Below, in pieces: positions 54,865 to 64,000 of a DNA stretch of 64,000 nt. The notes beneath the pieces are model-generated. The model was not told the DNA's origin. It made no database searches and worked only from the letters and a program-made list of their open reading frames with translations. Numbering within the stretch: position 1 is the first letter of the stretch; each line of letters starts with the position of its first letter. This DNA is from Lepas anatifera (taxonomy: Eukaryota; Arthropoda; Thecostraca; Lepadidae): positions 62,001-126,000 of the forward strand of contig JAOTON010002196.1 of NCBI GenBank assembly GCA_034440635.1, written 5' to 3'. The translations under genes and the position numbers were made by a program.

Positions 54865-55931
54865 TAAGAAGTGAAGACAACTTGGAGGGTCGCATGCGAT
54901 GAAATTTGGTTTAAGCTTGGTAAAAATGCCGCAGAAACATTTGACATGATAAAAACTGCAGATACAGAGGCTTTTATGAGCCGTGCAACTGTGTTTCGGT
55001 GGCACAAGAAGTTCCAGGGCGGTAGAGAGGAAGTGAGGGATGACGAGAGGTGTGGGGGGAGAGGGAGGGAGAGGGACGTCAGGACGCCGGATCTTGTGGA
55101 AAAAAATTCGCAAACTTTTGGATGAGGACCATCGGGTATCCCTTCTTACAGTTGCTGCACAATTTGGAGTTGGTGAGACAACTGTGCACAGAGTTTTTCA
55201 TGAAGATCTGAACATGCGTAAAGTTTGTGCGAAGTTTGTTTGCTCAGTGACGAACAGAAGAAAATGTGTGAATAAAAAAATGTATTGGTGACAGCAAGGA
55301 GAGGAGTGAAGAGACAGAGTGTCCAATGAAAGCACTTTGACTTTGCAAAGCACTTTGAGTTATAAGAAGGCCAGACAGAGCAGGTCCACTGGGAAGCTCA
55401 TGATGATCCCGTTCCTTGACAGCAAAAGAAACATCTGCATCAACTGGATCTCCCACGGCCAGATGGCCAACAAGGAATACTACGTGGAAACTCATGATGA
55501 TCCCGTTCCTTGACAGCAAAAGAAACATCTGCATCAACTGGATCTCCCACGGCCAGATGGCCAACAAGGAGTACTATGTGGAGGTCCTCAGGGAGTTCAG
55601 GAAGAGATTTCGTCGCAAGAGGCCAGACCTTTTCAAGTCAGGCCGGTGGCACCTGCATCAGGACAATGCGCCATGTCACAAATCCATCATGGTGACCAAC
55701 TACCTGACCGAGATGGGCATCAAAACTGTCCCTCACCCTCCCTACAGCCCAGACCTCGCCCCATGCGACTTTTGGCTGTTCCCAAAGCTGAAGGATAGGC
55801 TTCGGGGCTGCCGTTTCCAGGATGTGGAGGAGATGATGGAGGCTGTGACAGGCACCCTGGAAACCTTCACTTTGGAGGACTACAGCAGGGCCTTCAAGAA
55901 GTGGCTGGAGCGATACAACAAGTGCATCTAA
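54865..55931 (+). pseudogene. mariner (DD34D) transposase, broken
   Basis: The N-terminal DNA-binding part: FKLGKNAAETFDMIKTAD, SRATVFRWHKKFQGGREEVR, then in a second frame DLVEKNSQTF / KIRKLLDEDHRVSLLTVA and GVGETTVHRVFHEDLNMRKV (helix-turn-helix). A damaged stretch at 55260-55395 lost the first catalytic D region. The last frame is open: YYVEVLREFRKRFRRKRPDL, WHLHQDNAPCHKS (second D), PHPPYSPDLAPCDFWLFPKL (third D), ending at LERYNKCI (stop 55929). Exactly 34 residues separate the last two aspartates, as in mariner. No terminal repeats could be delimited. Confidence 0.85.
55397..55584. repeat. 94-bp tandem duplication inside the mariner transposase
   Basis: CTCATGATGATCCCGTTCCT starts at 55397 and again at 55491, and the two copies remain nearly identical to GTGGA. 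A 94 bp unit is not a multiple of three, so it shifts the frame. Confidence 0.95.
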
Positions 55932-56345
55932 GCCGGGGGATGCTACTTCGAGGGTGACTGAAGTTTCGAGTCCCTGAGCAAAATAAATGTCTCTGGTGAA
56001 AAAGTCTCAAAACTTTTGGAGTGGACCTCGTGGTTACGGTAACTATAAGGAAAATATCATACTGTGTAAAACAGCTTCCAAATTAACTTTTAACTGAAGA
56101 AGATAACTTTTCGTGCAAGAACGATAACTTGTGGGCAAGGTTTCAAATGTTTTCACCCATCTGCTTCCACATGCAGCAGCTTCATGAGTTATATCTCAGA
56201 TCCTAAGCTGTGCAGCTACAGGTCGTTGAAAATCATGAAACCGGAGAAGCTTTGAATAAAACGCTCAGGGACTAACTGCATAATATCGGGACGTTACCGC
56301 AGGTTATCAGTTCTTTTCATGAATATTTCTACGCTTTAATTGGTG

Positions 56346-57040
56346 TAAAAAATATGACCATAAGATCTGTAATTATCACTCAAACCAACACAGCAGATGA
56401 ACGCGTTTCGACAAACAGTCTTTTTCAACATCTATGGCATGAGGGATTAGGAACCTGTCACCAAGACATGCTGCAGTTTTCATCGTTTGGATTTTTTTTG
56501 TGCAAAATTATCATGCGACAGAACTATAAAAGCACTGTTCTTGAGGATAGGAGCTGATTGAAATTGCAGTATGTCATGGTGACAAGTTCCTAATTCCTCA
56601 TGCCATAGATGTTGAAAAAGACTGTTTGCCGAAACGCGTTCATCTGCCCTGTTGGTTTAAGTGATAATAACTGTCAACCACTGTTATACACTTGTCTGAC
56701 ATGAACATCGAAACCAACACCACAGAGAGACAAGAATTCGTCACCAGAAAAAAGATATCCAGTAGTTTCAATCGTTTAAAATTCCTTCAAGACTGTATCA
56801 TTGAACAAGTTCTACCAAAATCAGCTCCTATCCTCAAGAACGGTGCTTTTATAGTTCTGTCGCATGATGTTTTTGCACAAAAAAACCCAAACGATGAAAC
56901 TACAGCATGTCTTGGTAACAGGTTCCTAATCCCTCATGCCATAGATGTTGAAAAAGACTGTTTGTCGAAACGTGTTTATCTGCTGTGTTGGTTTAGGTGA
57001 TAATAATTGTCAACCACTGTTATACAAAGATCTGTAATCT
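56346..57040. mobile_element. Penelope-like remnant with inverted and direct terminal repeats
   Basis: Two direct copies of about 130 bp (about 56575-56700 and 56900-57030) share TTCCTAATYCCTCATGCCAT, GATGTTGAAAAAGACTGTTT and GTCAACCACTGTTATACA. An inverted copy covering the same and the preceding sequence lies at about 56372-56555. Between the direct copies a short frame (56692-56860) reads KISSSFNRLKFLQDCIIEQV, then LPKSAP, which resembles the N-terminus of Penelope proteins. Pseudo-LTRs with partial inverted copies are a known structural habit of these elements. Confidence 0.6.
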
Positions 57041-57170
57041 TCGAATCTTTCGAGCTTAGGTAACTTCCTGGCAGGAATCTGGCTTGGACTTGTATCGTCA
57101 CGAAGACAATTCAAGCGGTGCTAGGTTTCGGAGTGCTGAGGTAAGGAGCATGATCATAATTTAACACGGT

Positions 57171-57385
57171 GTTTACTGGCATGTCTCCTTAATCCTGGAT
57201 GTGAAATAGATATCAAAGACATGGTAGTGTAGCCAGACCTCGAATTTGTGATTGACTAAGAATGTGTAATTTGACCTATCGTTCACCTGCCTGATTCTGC
57301 TGAAGGGCTCTGCCCGAATATATATAATCTAAGTGTATTATATATATTTCACATCCAGGATTCGAGGAGATAGGCCAGTAAATAC
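57171..57385. mobile_element. MITE with ~45-bp terminal inverted repeats
   Basis: Left arm TTTACTGGCATGTCTCCTTA followed by ATCCTGGATGTGAAATA; the right arm is the reverse complement with few changes (TATTTCACATCCAGGAT, GGCCAGTAAATAC). The loop is about 125 bp with no coding sequence. Target duplication is not clear. Confidence 0.75.
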
Positions 57386-58446
57386 CTTGTAAATACTAAA
57401 TTCGCCTTAATTTGTTTCTGTAATTTGTTTAGCTACTCACCCCAGAAAACAGCATACCAGGGCAACGGTTGGAGCACGAACGCACAAACGCAACGGAGAG
57501 CATCAAAGGGACAAGAACCCTGAGAATGGGACAATGCTTTCAAGAAAGAGAACAAGAAGAACCCTGAGAAGCATCGAGAAGGAGGAGTTTGAGGAGTGAT
57601 TCGAGGCGTGGAAGGAGATTCCAGAAGCGCATCGACTTCGAGGGGGAGAATAAGTAGTTTCCTGTCATCTCGTGCAATAAAACTGTATTGGCCGAGTCCC
57701 GTTTCTTTTTGTCACACCTCGTATCTAAGCAAATGAGCCTGGGTCACAAATTTTCCGCCTGAAACCGTAATCAGTCTGGAGAAGAGCACCTGAACTACAT
57801 ACATTTCAGGCGAAAAGGTCGGAAATGTAGTTCACCTGTTCCATGAATTGTAGCTCCCCGCCACCCTCTCTCCTATTTACCTATTCATTGCATTGTATTA
57901 GACTGCAAGACGAATACTCATTGCAGCTGAGGAATCTGATCGACTGGATACAGCAAGGAAAGAGGCAAAAATACAAGAGACCTATCTGACTGCCAGTGCA
58001 CAGTCTGCTGTCCCTTTTGTGACCTGGAGCAACAGCTGGGCTCCCCGATAGAAGTAGTGCATACTTCCGTGGAAGGTTTGTGATAATAATTTGAACTTAA
58101 GGACGCCAGTGCGCGTAGACGCCAGGCCCGTTTCCACTGAGGATGATACACTTGGGATCGGGAGACCCTGATTTGAATTTAGTCAAGGGCGGAGTTTGGT
58201 GACCGCTTCTACCGATGCCAATTGGAAGCCTCAGACTTGAGAGATCACATTTTGGGAATGTACGAGGGATGTGAATGTAATCATGGGATGTTTTATGCTC
58301 GAATCAGTACTGCAATATACAGAACGGTGAATGGCAGCTGCACCGAGTTGGTGATCCGAAACATTGCTGTTGCCGTCTCGGGTTGTATATTTTTCCAGGG
58401 TCCCACTACCTAACCCAATACCTACATAACGCATTGTTCTCAATAG
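57386..58446. other. No gene recognised, probably P-type transposon interior
   Basis: Lies between the MITE and the P-type C-terminal exon. Some GAAC-rich sequence at 57460-57650. No clear transposase motif was found. Confidence 0.3.
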
Positions 58447-58917
58447 CTGTCAAATTTCACTGGTGTTGCTGGTGAAGCAAGTTCGACTTCTGTTCAGGAC
58501 GAAGCATATGCATTTATAGCAGGCTATGCGGCACCTAAGTGTCAAAATATCGATGGGACGTTGGGACAACACACCCACCTATCGCAACCATCCAACGTGC
58601 CTGACACTTGGATCCAACTGATCAGCAACGGTGGCCTCATGGTGCCATCCGTAAAATGGATGGAAACTGTGAAGTCATTCGGAAATCATATTCAGCCTCA
58701 CAATGGGACAAACAGCCGACATGAGGCCTGTTATCGTAAAGCAGTTGGCAGCCACCTGAAAAGAAAGGAACCAGCACTTGATGACCGTATAATAACACAA
58801 CTTGTGCGCACAAGGATCTTCATCCCTCTCAAGTGGCTAAACAAAGCAAAAAGTGAAGCCTCAGCCCAACGACGCAGTAACAAACAAGTACTTCAACACC
58901 GCCGCAATTGCCAATAG
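58447..58917 (+). pseudogene. P-element (THAP-type) transposase, C-terminal exon
   Basis: Begins after a TTCTCAATAG acceptor and stays open to the stop at 58915-58917. Landmarks: YAFIAGYAAPKC (about 58510), VPDTWIQLISNGGLMVPSVK (about 58600), ITQLVRTRIFIPLKWLNKA (about 58795) and a basic tail. The GGLMVPS and RTRxFI phrases are characteristic of the C-terminus of P/THAP9-type transposases. Together with 54095-54553 it suggests one P-type transposon carrying later insertions; its middle catalytic part is missing. Confidence 0.75.
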
Positions 58918-58989
58918 GTTTGGTTCTCCGAATCTGTTTTCGTATGCGGGAAACCACCAACCCGACAGTTGTTTCCCATCTGATTTTTA

Positions 58990-59110
58990 TCTTACAGGAC
59001 GAGCGCCAATAAAATATTTGTTATTGGACGAGCCGAAGGCGAGTTCGATAACAAATTTTTATACGCGAGTTCTGTAATTATTTTATCGGGTGCCGCCCGC
59101 GACTTTTCAT
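58990..59110. promoter_or_regulatory. Palindromic TE-terminus-like sequence
   Basis: TTTGTTAT and ATAACAAA (about 59017 and 59048) flank GACGAGCCGAAGGCGAG, and similar words (CCAATAAAATA, TATTTTATCGG) lie outside. GACGAGCCGAAGGCGAG is a motif I associate with ends of DNA transposons. This may be the right end of the P-type element or the left end of the next. Confidence 0.4.
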
Positions 59111-59802
59111 TTCAAGAATATTAAAATCTGCCTTTTTTCTAGAAGCTTGCTCAGGGGCGTGTCATCCCATGTTAAGTTCCCTATGCCGGCCGGTGTATTG
59201 ACCGTGACGTCACCGGTTGATTTTTTATTCCAGTCCTCTGATTGGCTGCCGCCATCGCCATGTAAACTGGTCGCCGATGCCGCCGCTTGTTTTCATACCA
59301 TTTCTCTTATCGCTTGCAGGCAGTGTAGGTAGAATTTTCGCGGGAGGATTTTCATGTATTTTCGCCAACATTTTTTATTCAATTTCATCTATTTCTGTTG
59401 AAGGATTTCGTTGATTTTCTAGTAAAGATTACGTTCCTTTTCAATACAGGCTGATACTGTCAAGATTTGAATTTCTGGTACGAAGTTAAATAATCAATCC
59501 ATTACTGATATTAACATTTTAAAAGCATTAACGAGTATTTTCCTTTGTTGGGATAAGCAACCATAAATCGTCATGCGAGTATCGTCATGTCTGCAAAGGA
59601 CCTAAAATGCATTCCCCTGCATGCTGCCTGACTGCATATCGTAAATGCTTCAAAGAAATGAATCGGGAGTTTATGGAGGTGTTTCTTCTTGGAGTCCTTT
59701 CAACAGCACACTTGATGCTAGAGATTCCGCTACTGTACCTACCTAAATACAACATTCAAAACATGAAAATAAAGAGGTAGTTAATTCATATTTATTTCCA
59801 CA

Positions 59803-59990
59803 GGAAATATTGAATTTCAAGAAATAGTTTTACGCTGTGCGGTGGCCACCTGCAGAAATACCGCGGACAAGTATGTATCTTTCTTCAGATTCCCAAAAAA
59901 TTAGCCCAGAGAGCAGCATGGGCGAAAAGATGCGACAAAAAGAAGTCATTTAGCATCGAATGTAAATTCAAAAACTTGAAATACAGTCAT
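59803..59990 (+). pseudogene. THAP zinc-finger exon, truncated
   Basis: After a TTTATTTCCACAG acceptor the frame reads IVLRCAVATCRNTADKYVSF, FRFPKKLAQRAAWAKRCDKK and SFSIECKF. C-x4-C, the FRFP-x(n)-W and the basic tail match the start of THAP domains. The distal C-x2-H pair is missing because Penelope-like sequence takes over at about 59995. It probably belongs to a second P-type or other THAP-bearing transposon. Confidence 0.65.
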
Positions 59991-59994
59991 GAGA

Positions 59995-60540
59995 AAAAAC
60001 CCACGCGAGACAAAAATGTTAGAGCCAACGTAATGTACCAGTTCGATGGCCCATACGGAGATTGCAGGCTCCATAACGTATGTACATTACGTGGGCTTTA
60101 CGCTAACAACCTTGTCTCGTAGACTTAACATCCATATCCGCGAGTCGTCAAAAAAATCACATGACAGCCATCCACAACAAGCCGCTCACCCGCAGTGAGC
60201 TTACCAACCACACTAAAGTCATCCACACCAACGATGCACGCGCAGAGTAGAGACATGTGAAGCAATCCATATTCGTGATCATGCCCCACAGAGTAGAGAC
60301 ATGTGAAGCAATCCATATAAGTGATCATGCCCCAGCCATCTGCAGTCAAAAGAACAATCGACTCGATAAGCTCGCCCTATGGGGCACTAAGCAGCAGGCT
60401 AGACTCCTGCAGTCAGAGCCTACGCATCAAACGGCTGCAGAAAGGGCAGCAAACGCAAATGCCGATGCAAATGGAAGTGCGAGAGCTGGAATCCAGCTGA
60501 TGAGCGGGATGAACTTAGGCTCACCTAGGATAGTTGTCAG
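59995..60540 (+). pseudogene. Penelope-like GIY-YIG nuclease remnant
   Basis: RDKNVRANVMYQFDGPYGDC (about 60008) and, in another frame, ETCEAIHISDHAPAICSQKN then NRLDKLALWGTKQQARLL (about 60300-60410) match the nuclease tail seen at 27980-28310. A 43-46 bp tandem duplication (CAGAGTAGAGACATGTGAAG) at about 60241 and 60287 interrupts it. Frameshifted throughout. Confidence 0.65.
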
Positions 60541-60753
60541 GTAAATTTGTGTGTAAGAATATGTATGTTTTGCGTGGTTGTGTTTTGAAAGATAACTGAT
60601 TGTGTATGATCGAATCCAATTGATTTGTTAAGAAGTGGTAGTTTTGTACAACCCCTCCTCCCCGTGTCTTCTTGAGGAACTGTGCTTGATATGTGCCAAT
60701 AATCTAAACTTAATTGTCTTGCCAAGTGATTACGCATGATTGTATGCAGTGAC
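60541..60753. other. No gene recognised
   Basis: Ordinary A/T-rich sequence between the Penelope remnant and the satellite. Confidence 0.3.
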
Positions 60754-60800
60754 CAGTGACGGATCAAGGGGGCCCAGGGGGCCCGGGCCCCTAGCTCCCA
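60754..60800. mobile_element. hAT-like terminus at the start of the satellite
   Basis: CAGTGACGGATCAAGGGGGC followed by CCAGGGGGCCCGGGCCCC resembles the CAGTGGCGGATCC...GGGGGC ends of the MITEs at 21074 and 50106. Confidence 0.5.
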
Positions 60801-60820
60801 AGCGCCCCAGTAGAGCTTAG

Positions 60821-60853
60821 CTCATATCGGGCGCCGAAGGCGCCCGATATGAG
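60821..60853. repeat. Perfect 15-bp hairpin with GAA loop
   Basis: CTCATATCGGGCGCC, GAA, GGCGCCCGATATGAG: both arms are perfectly complementary. Confidence 0.95.
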
Positions 60854-62557
60854 TGGCGCGCCTGTACCCATCTCGTGCGCCAAGGTGGTAGATACCACTT
60901 ATTCCACTTGAATTAACACATACTCCTTAAAACCATGGCAAAGCGCCCCTGCCCAAACATTAGACGCCTTTACTGGTCTTTTGCGCCCCAGTAAAATGTT
61001 GCAGATGAAATTTAGAAAGCTAACAAAAGCGCCCCGGCAAAGAAAAGGCGCCACTAGATAGCAAGATTGCGCCATGGGGAACTAATACACTCCTGAGTAG
61101 CCTAGGCGCCCCCTGGATGAAGCGCCCCCAGGTAGCCTAGACGCCCCCTGGATGAAGCGCCCCCAGGTAGCCTAGGCGCCCCTGGATGAAGCGCCCTACG
61201 GATATCATATGCGCCCTTGGCTAGGAAAGGCGCCCCTGGGCGCAAAGGCAAATCTTGGTAACATATGTACCCCGGACAGCATAAGCGTCCCTTAGATAGA
61301 AGTAGGCGCTTTAGGAAAATAAAATGCTCACCTTGGGTAGAAAAAGGCGCCCTTTGATAGCCTAGGCGCCCACTGAAAAAGCGCGTTACGGATGTCATAT
61401 GCACCCTTGGATAGCAAAGGCGCCCCTGGGTAGCAAAGGCGCCCCTAGGACGGCACCCTTCGATAGAAAATCCGCCTTTGGATAGCCTAGGCGCCCCCTG
61501 GATGAAGCGCCCTACGGATATCATATGCGCCCTGTTCTAGGAAAGGCGCCCTGGGCAGCAAAGGCAAATCTTGGTAACCGAGGTGCTATGGACAGCATAA
61601 GCGCCCCTTAGATAGAAATAGGTGCTTTAGGAATATGAAATGCTCACCTTGGGTAGAAAAAGCGCCCTTTGATAGCCTAGGCGCCCACTGGAAAAAACGC
61701 CTTACGGATGTCGTATGCACCCTTGGATAGCAAAGGCGCCCTGGACAGCAAAGACAACCCTGGATAACACAAGTGCTGTGGACAGCAAAGGCGCCCCTGG
61801 GTAGCAAGGCGCCCCTAGGAAGGCAAACCTTCGATAGAAAAGCCACCTTTGGATGGCCTAGGCGCCCCCTGGATGAAGCGCCCTACGGATATCATATGCG
61901 CCCTTGGCTAGGAAAGGCGCCCTGGGCAGCAAGGCAAATCTTGGTAACATATGTACCCCGGACAAAATATGCGCCCCTTAGATAGAAGTAGGCGCCTTGG
62001 GAAAATAAAATGATCACCTTGGGCAAAAAAGGCGCCCTTTGAAAGCCTAGGCGCCCACTGGAAAAAGCGCCCTACGGATATTATATGCACCCTTGACTAG
62101 GAAAGGCGCCCCTTGGCAGCAAAGTCAAATCTTGGTAACATATGTACCCGTACGCACAAGCGCCCCTTAGATAGAAGTAGGCGCTTTGGGAAAATGAAAT
62201 GCTTACCTTGAGCAGAAAAAGGCGCCCTTTGATAGCCTAGGCGCCCTTTGATAGCCTAGGCGCCCTCTGGAAAAAAACACCCTACGGATATCATATGCGC
62301 CCTTGGCTAGAAGGCGCCCTGGGCAGCGAAGGCAAATCTTGGTAACATATGTATCCCGTACAGCATAACCGCCCTTAGATAGAAGTAGGCGCTTTAGGAA
62401 AATAAAATGCTCACCTTGAGCAGAAAAAGGCGCCCTTGATAGCCTAAGCGCCCACTGGAAAAAGCGCCCTACGGATGTCATATGCACCCTTGGATAGCAA
62501 AGGCGCCCCTGGACAGCAAAGACAACTCTGGATAACACAAGTGCTGTGGACAGCAAA

Positions 62558-62709
62558 GGCGCCCCTGGGTAGCAAAGGCGCCCCTGGGTAGCAAAGGCGC
62601 CCCTGGGTAGCAAAGGCGCCCCTGGGTAGCAAAGGCGCCCCTGGGTAGCAAAGGCGCCCCTGGGTAGCAAAGGCGCCCCTGGGTAGCAAAGGCGCCCCTG
62701 GGTAGCAAA
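62558..62709. repeat. Eight perfect 19-bp units within the satellite
   Basis: GGCGCCCCTGGGTAGCAAA is repeated eight times without change, lengthening the local spacing between 62471 and 62787 to 316 bp compared with 126 bp at the equivalent place (61388 to 61514). Confidence 0.95.
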
Positions 62710-64000
62710 GGCGCCCCTAGGACGGCACCCCTTCGATAGAAAATCCGCCTTTGGATAGCCTAGGCGCCCCCTGGATGAAGCGCCCTACGGATATCATATG
62801 CACCCTGTTCTAGGAAAGGCGCCCTGGGCAGCAAAGGCAAATCTTGGTAACCTAGGTGCTCTGGACAGCATAAGCGCCCCTTAGATAGAAATAGGTGCTT
62901 TAGGAATATGAAATGCTCACCTTGGGTAGAAAAAGGCGCCCTTTGATAGCCTAGGCGCCCACTGGAAAAAAACGCCTTACGGATGTCGTATGCACCCTTG
63001 GATAGCAAAGGCGCCCCTAGACAGCAAAGACAACCCTGGATAACACAAGTGCTGTGGACAGCAAAGGCGCCCCTTGGTAGCAAAGGCGCCCCTAGGAAGG
63101 CACCCCTTCGATAGAAAAACCGCCTTTGGATAGCCTAGGCGCCCCCTGGATGAAGCGCCCTACGGATATCATATGCGCCCTTGGCTAGGAAAGACGCCCC
63201 TGGGCAGCAAAGGCAAATCTTGGTAACATATGTACCCCGGACAAAATAAGCGCCCCTTAGATAAAGTAGGCGCTTTAGGAAAATGAAATGCTCACCTTGG
63301 GCAGAAAAAGGCGCCCTTTGATAGCCTAGGCGCCCACTGGAAAAAGCACCCTACGGATATCATATGCGCCCTTGGCTAGGAAGGGCCAAATCTTGGTAAC
63401 ATATGTATCCCGTACAGCATAACCGCCCCTTAGATAGAAGTAGGCGCTTTAGGAAAATAAAATGCTCACCTTGAGCGAAAAAGGCGCCCTTTGATAGCCT
63501 AGGCGCCCACTGGAAAAAGCGCCCTATGGATGTCATAGCCCCTTAGAAAAAAACCCTGGACAGCAAAGACAACCCTGGATAACACAAGTGCTGTGGACGG
63601 CAAAGGCGCCCCTGGGTAGCAAGGGCGCCCCTAGAAAAAGCCGCCTTTGGATAGCCTAGGCGCCCCTGGATAAACTAGGAGCCCCCTAAATACAGGCTCC
63701 TCTGTATAACATAGCCCCTTTCACCTTGCTCCTATTACAGGCCCCAAGAAAGGCGCCCTTACAAAAAGCCGCCTCCTGGTATAAGGCGCCCTAGATAAAT
63801 ATGCGCCCCTTAGATAGAAATAGTGCTCCAGAAAGCAAAATGCGCCCCTTGGTTAAAAAGGTGCCCTTATAGAAAGCGTCCTGGACAGCAAGGCAAATCT
63901 AAACATAGGTGCCTACAGAATAGAGCCCCTTGATAGAAATAGGCACTTCAGAAAATAAATGCAACCCTTGATAAAAAAGGCCCTTTATAGTCAGACCCAC

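Larger units (their letters stand above)
60754..64000. repeat. GGCGCC-rich satellite with higher-order structure, open at window end
   Basis: The array is built from short GGCGCC-containing words of about 19-25 bp (GGCGCCCCTGGGTAGCAAA and variants). These form units of about 181-192 bp, marked by TACGGAT(A/G)TCATATGC at 61198, 61388, 61514, 61704, 61885, 62074, 62284, 62471, 62787, 62979, 63162 and 63353. Variant-specific unit types recur at about 1275 bp (61514 to 62787, 61704 to 62979, 61885 to 63162, 62074 to 63353). Long minus-strand translations exist only because the short units lack stops; it is not coding. Confidence 0.9.

Noticed and set aside
54865..55931. A SETMAR-like host gene
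   Set aside because: The mariner transposase has no fused SET domain exon nearby and is frameshifted; it is an ordinary transposon remnant.
62558..62709. CRISPR array
   Set aside because: Units are contiguous without unique spacers, and the setting is eukaryotic.
61102..63083. Long minus-strand frames in the satellite (repeating GAFATQGRLCYPGAPLLPR)
   Set aside because: The 19-bp unit lacks stops in all frames, so tandem copies give long translations by chance; no start, splice or composition evidence for a gene.

Overview
This is a eukaryotic, gene-poor, transposon-saturated stretch with no recognisable single-copy host gene. Evidence for a eukaryote is phase-consistent GT-AG introns, non-LTR retrotransposons, Penelope-like elements, several DNA transposon superfamilies with target-site duplications, tRNA-derived SINEs, microsatellites and a higher-order satellite. 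The mix fits an invertebrate, probably an arthropod. A chelicerate such as a tick is my best guess, from memory of the I-type element and its 3' end; this is inference.

Layout. 0-5.85 kb (minus strand): the 5' part of a nearly complete I/R1-group non-LTR retrotransposon, with a zinc-knuckle ORF1 and an endonuclease-RT-RNase H ORF2 that runs off the window. 5.85-8.99 kb and 20.69-23.83 kb: two copies of one ~2.7 kb repeat unit. Three later insertions are each present in one copy and absent from the other. 8.99-9.99 kb: start of a CR1/L2-like element with a 2A-like motif behind a hydrophobic leader, and a tRNA-like sequence upstream. 10.2-11.8 kb: AGGTCA-rich interspersed repeats, with relatives at 29.5-30.0 and 47.0-47.8 kb. 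12.3-19.3 kb (plus): a broken CACTA-like transposase followed by a seven-exon DUF4806-like accessory gene, apparently one transposon. 19.3-20.4 kb (minus): 3' end of an I-type element.

23.9-32.8 kb: decayed RT fragments, a SINE and two Penelope-like elements, the second with an inverted 5' part. 33-34.6 kb: a MITE cluster. 36.3-37.3 kb: a well-preserved RT C-terminal half. 38.2-39.5 kb: a broken DDE-like gene. 41.2-43.0 kb (minus): an open RNase H / C-terminal ORF2 with a complete 3' end. 43.6-45.2 kb: a Tc1/IS630-like transposase with unusually wide D-E spacing, then a BEL/Pao integrase tail. 47.1-47.45 kb: a homopolymer patch that looks like an assembly artefact. 50-53.6 kb: hAT-type and TTAA-type MITEs. 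54.1-58.9 kb: a P-element (THAP-type) transposase split by mariner and Penelope insertions. 59.8-60.5 kb: a THAP exon abutting another Penelope nuclease domain. 60.75-64.0 kb: a GGCGCC-rich satellite with three nested periodicities, starting at what looks like a hAT-type terminus.

Nearly all coding sequence here belongs to mobile elements and most of it is broken. The most informative features are the insertion histories (paired empty and filled sites, nested insertions, shared 3' ends), not host pathways. Several frameshifts are single-base and near homopolymers, so decay and assembly error cannot be separated from this sequence alone.
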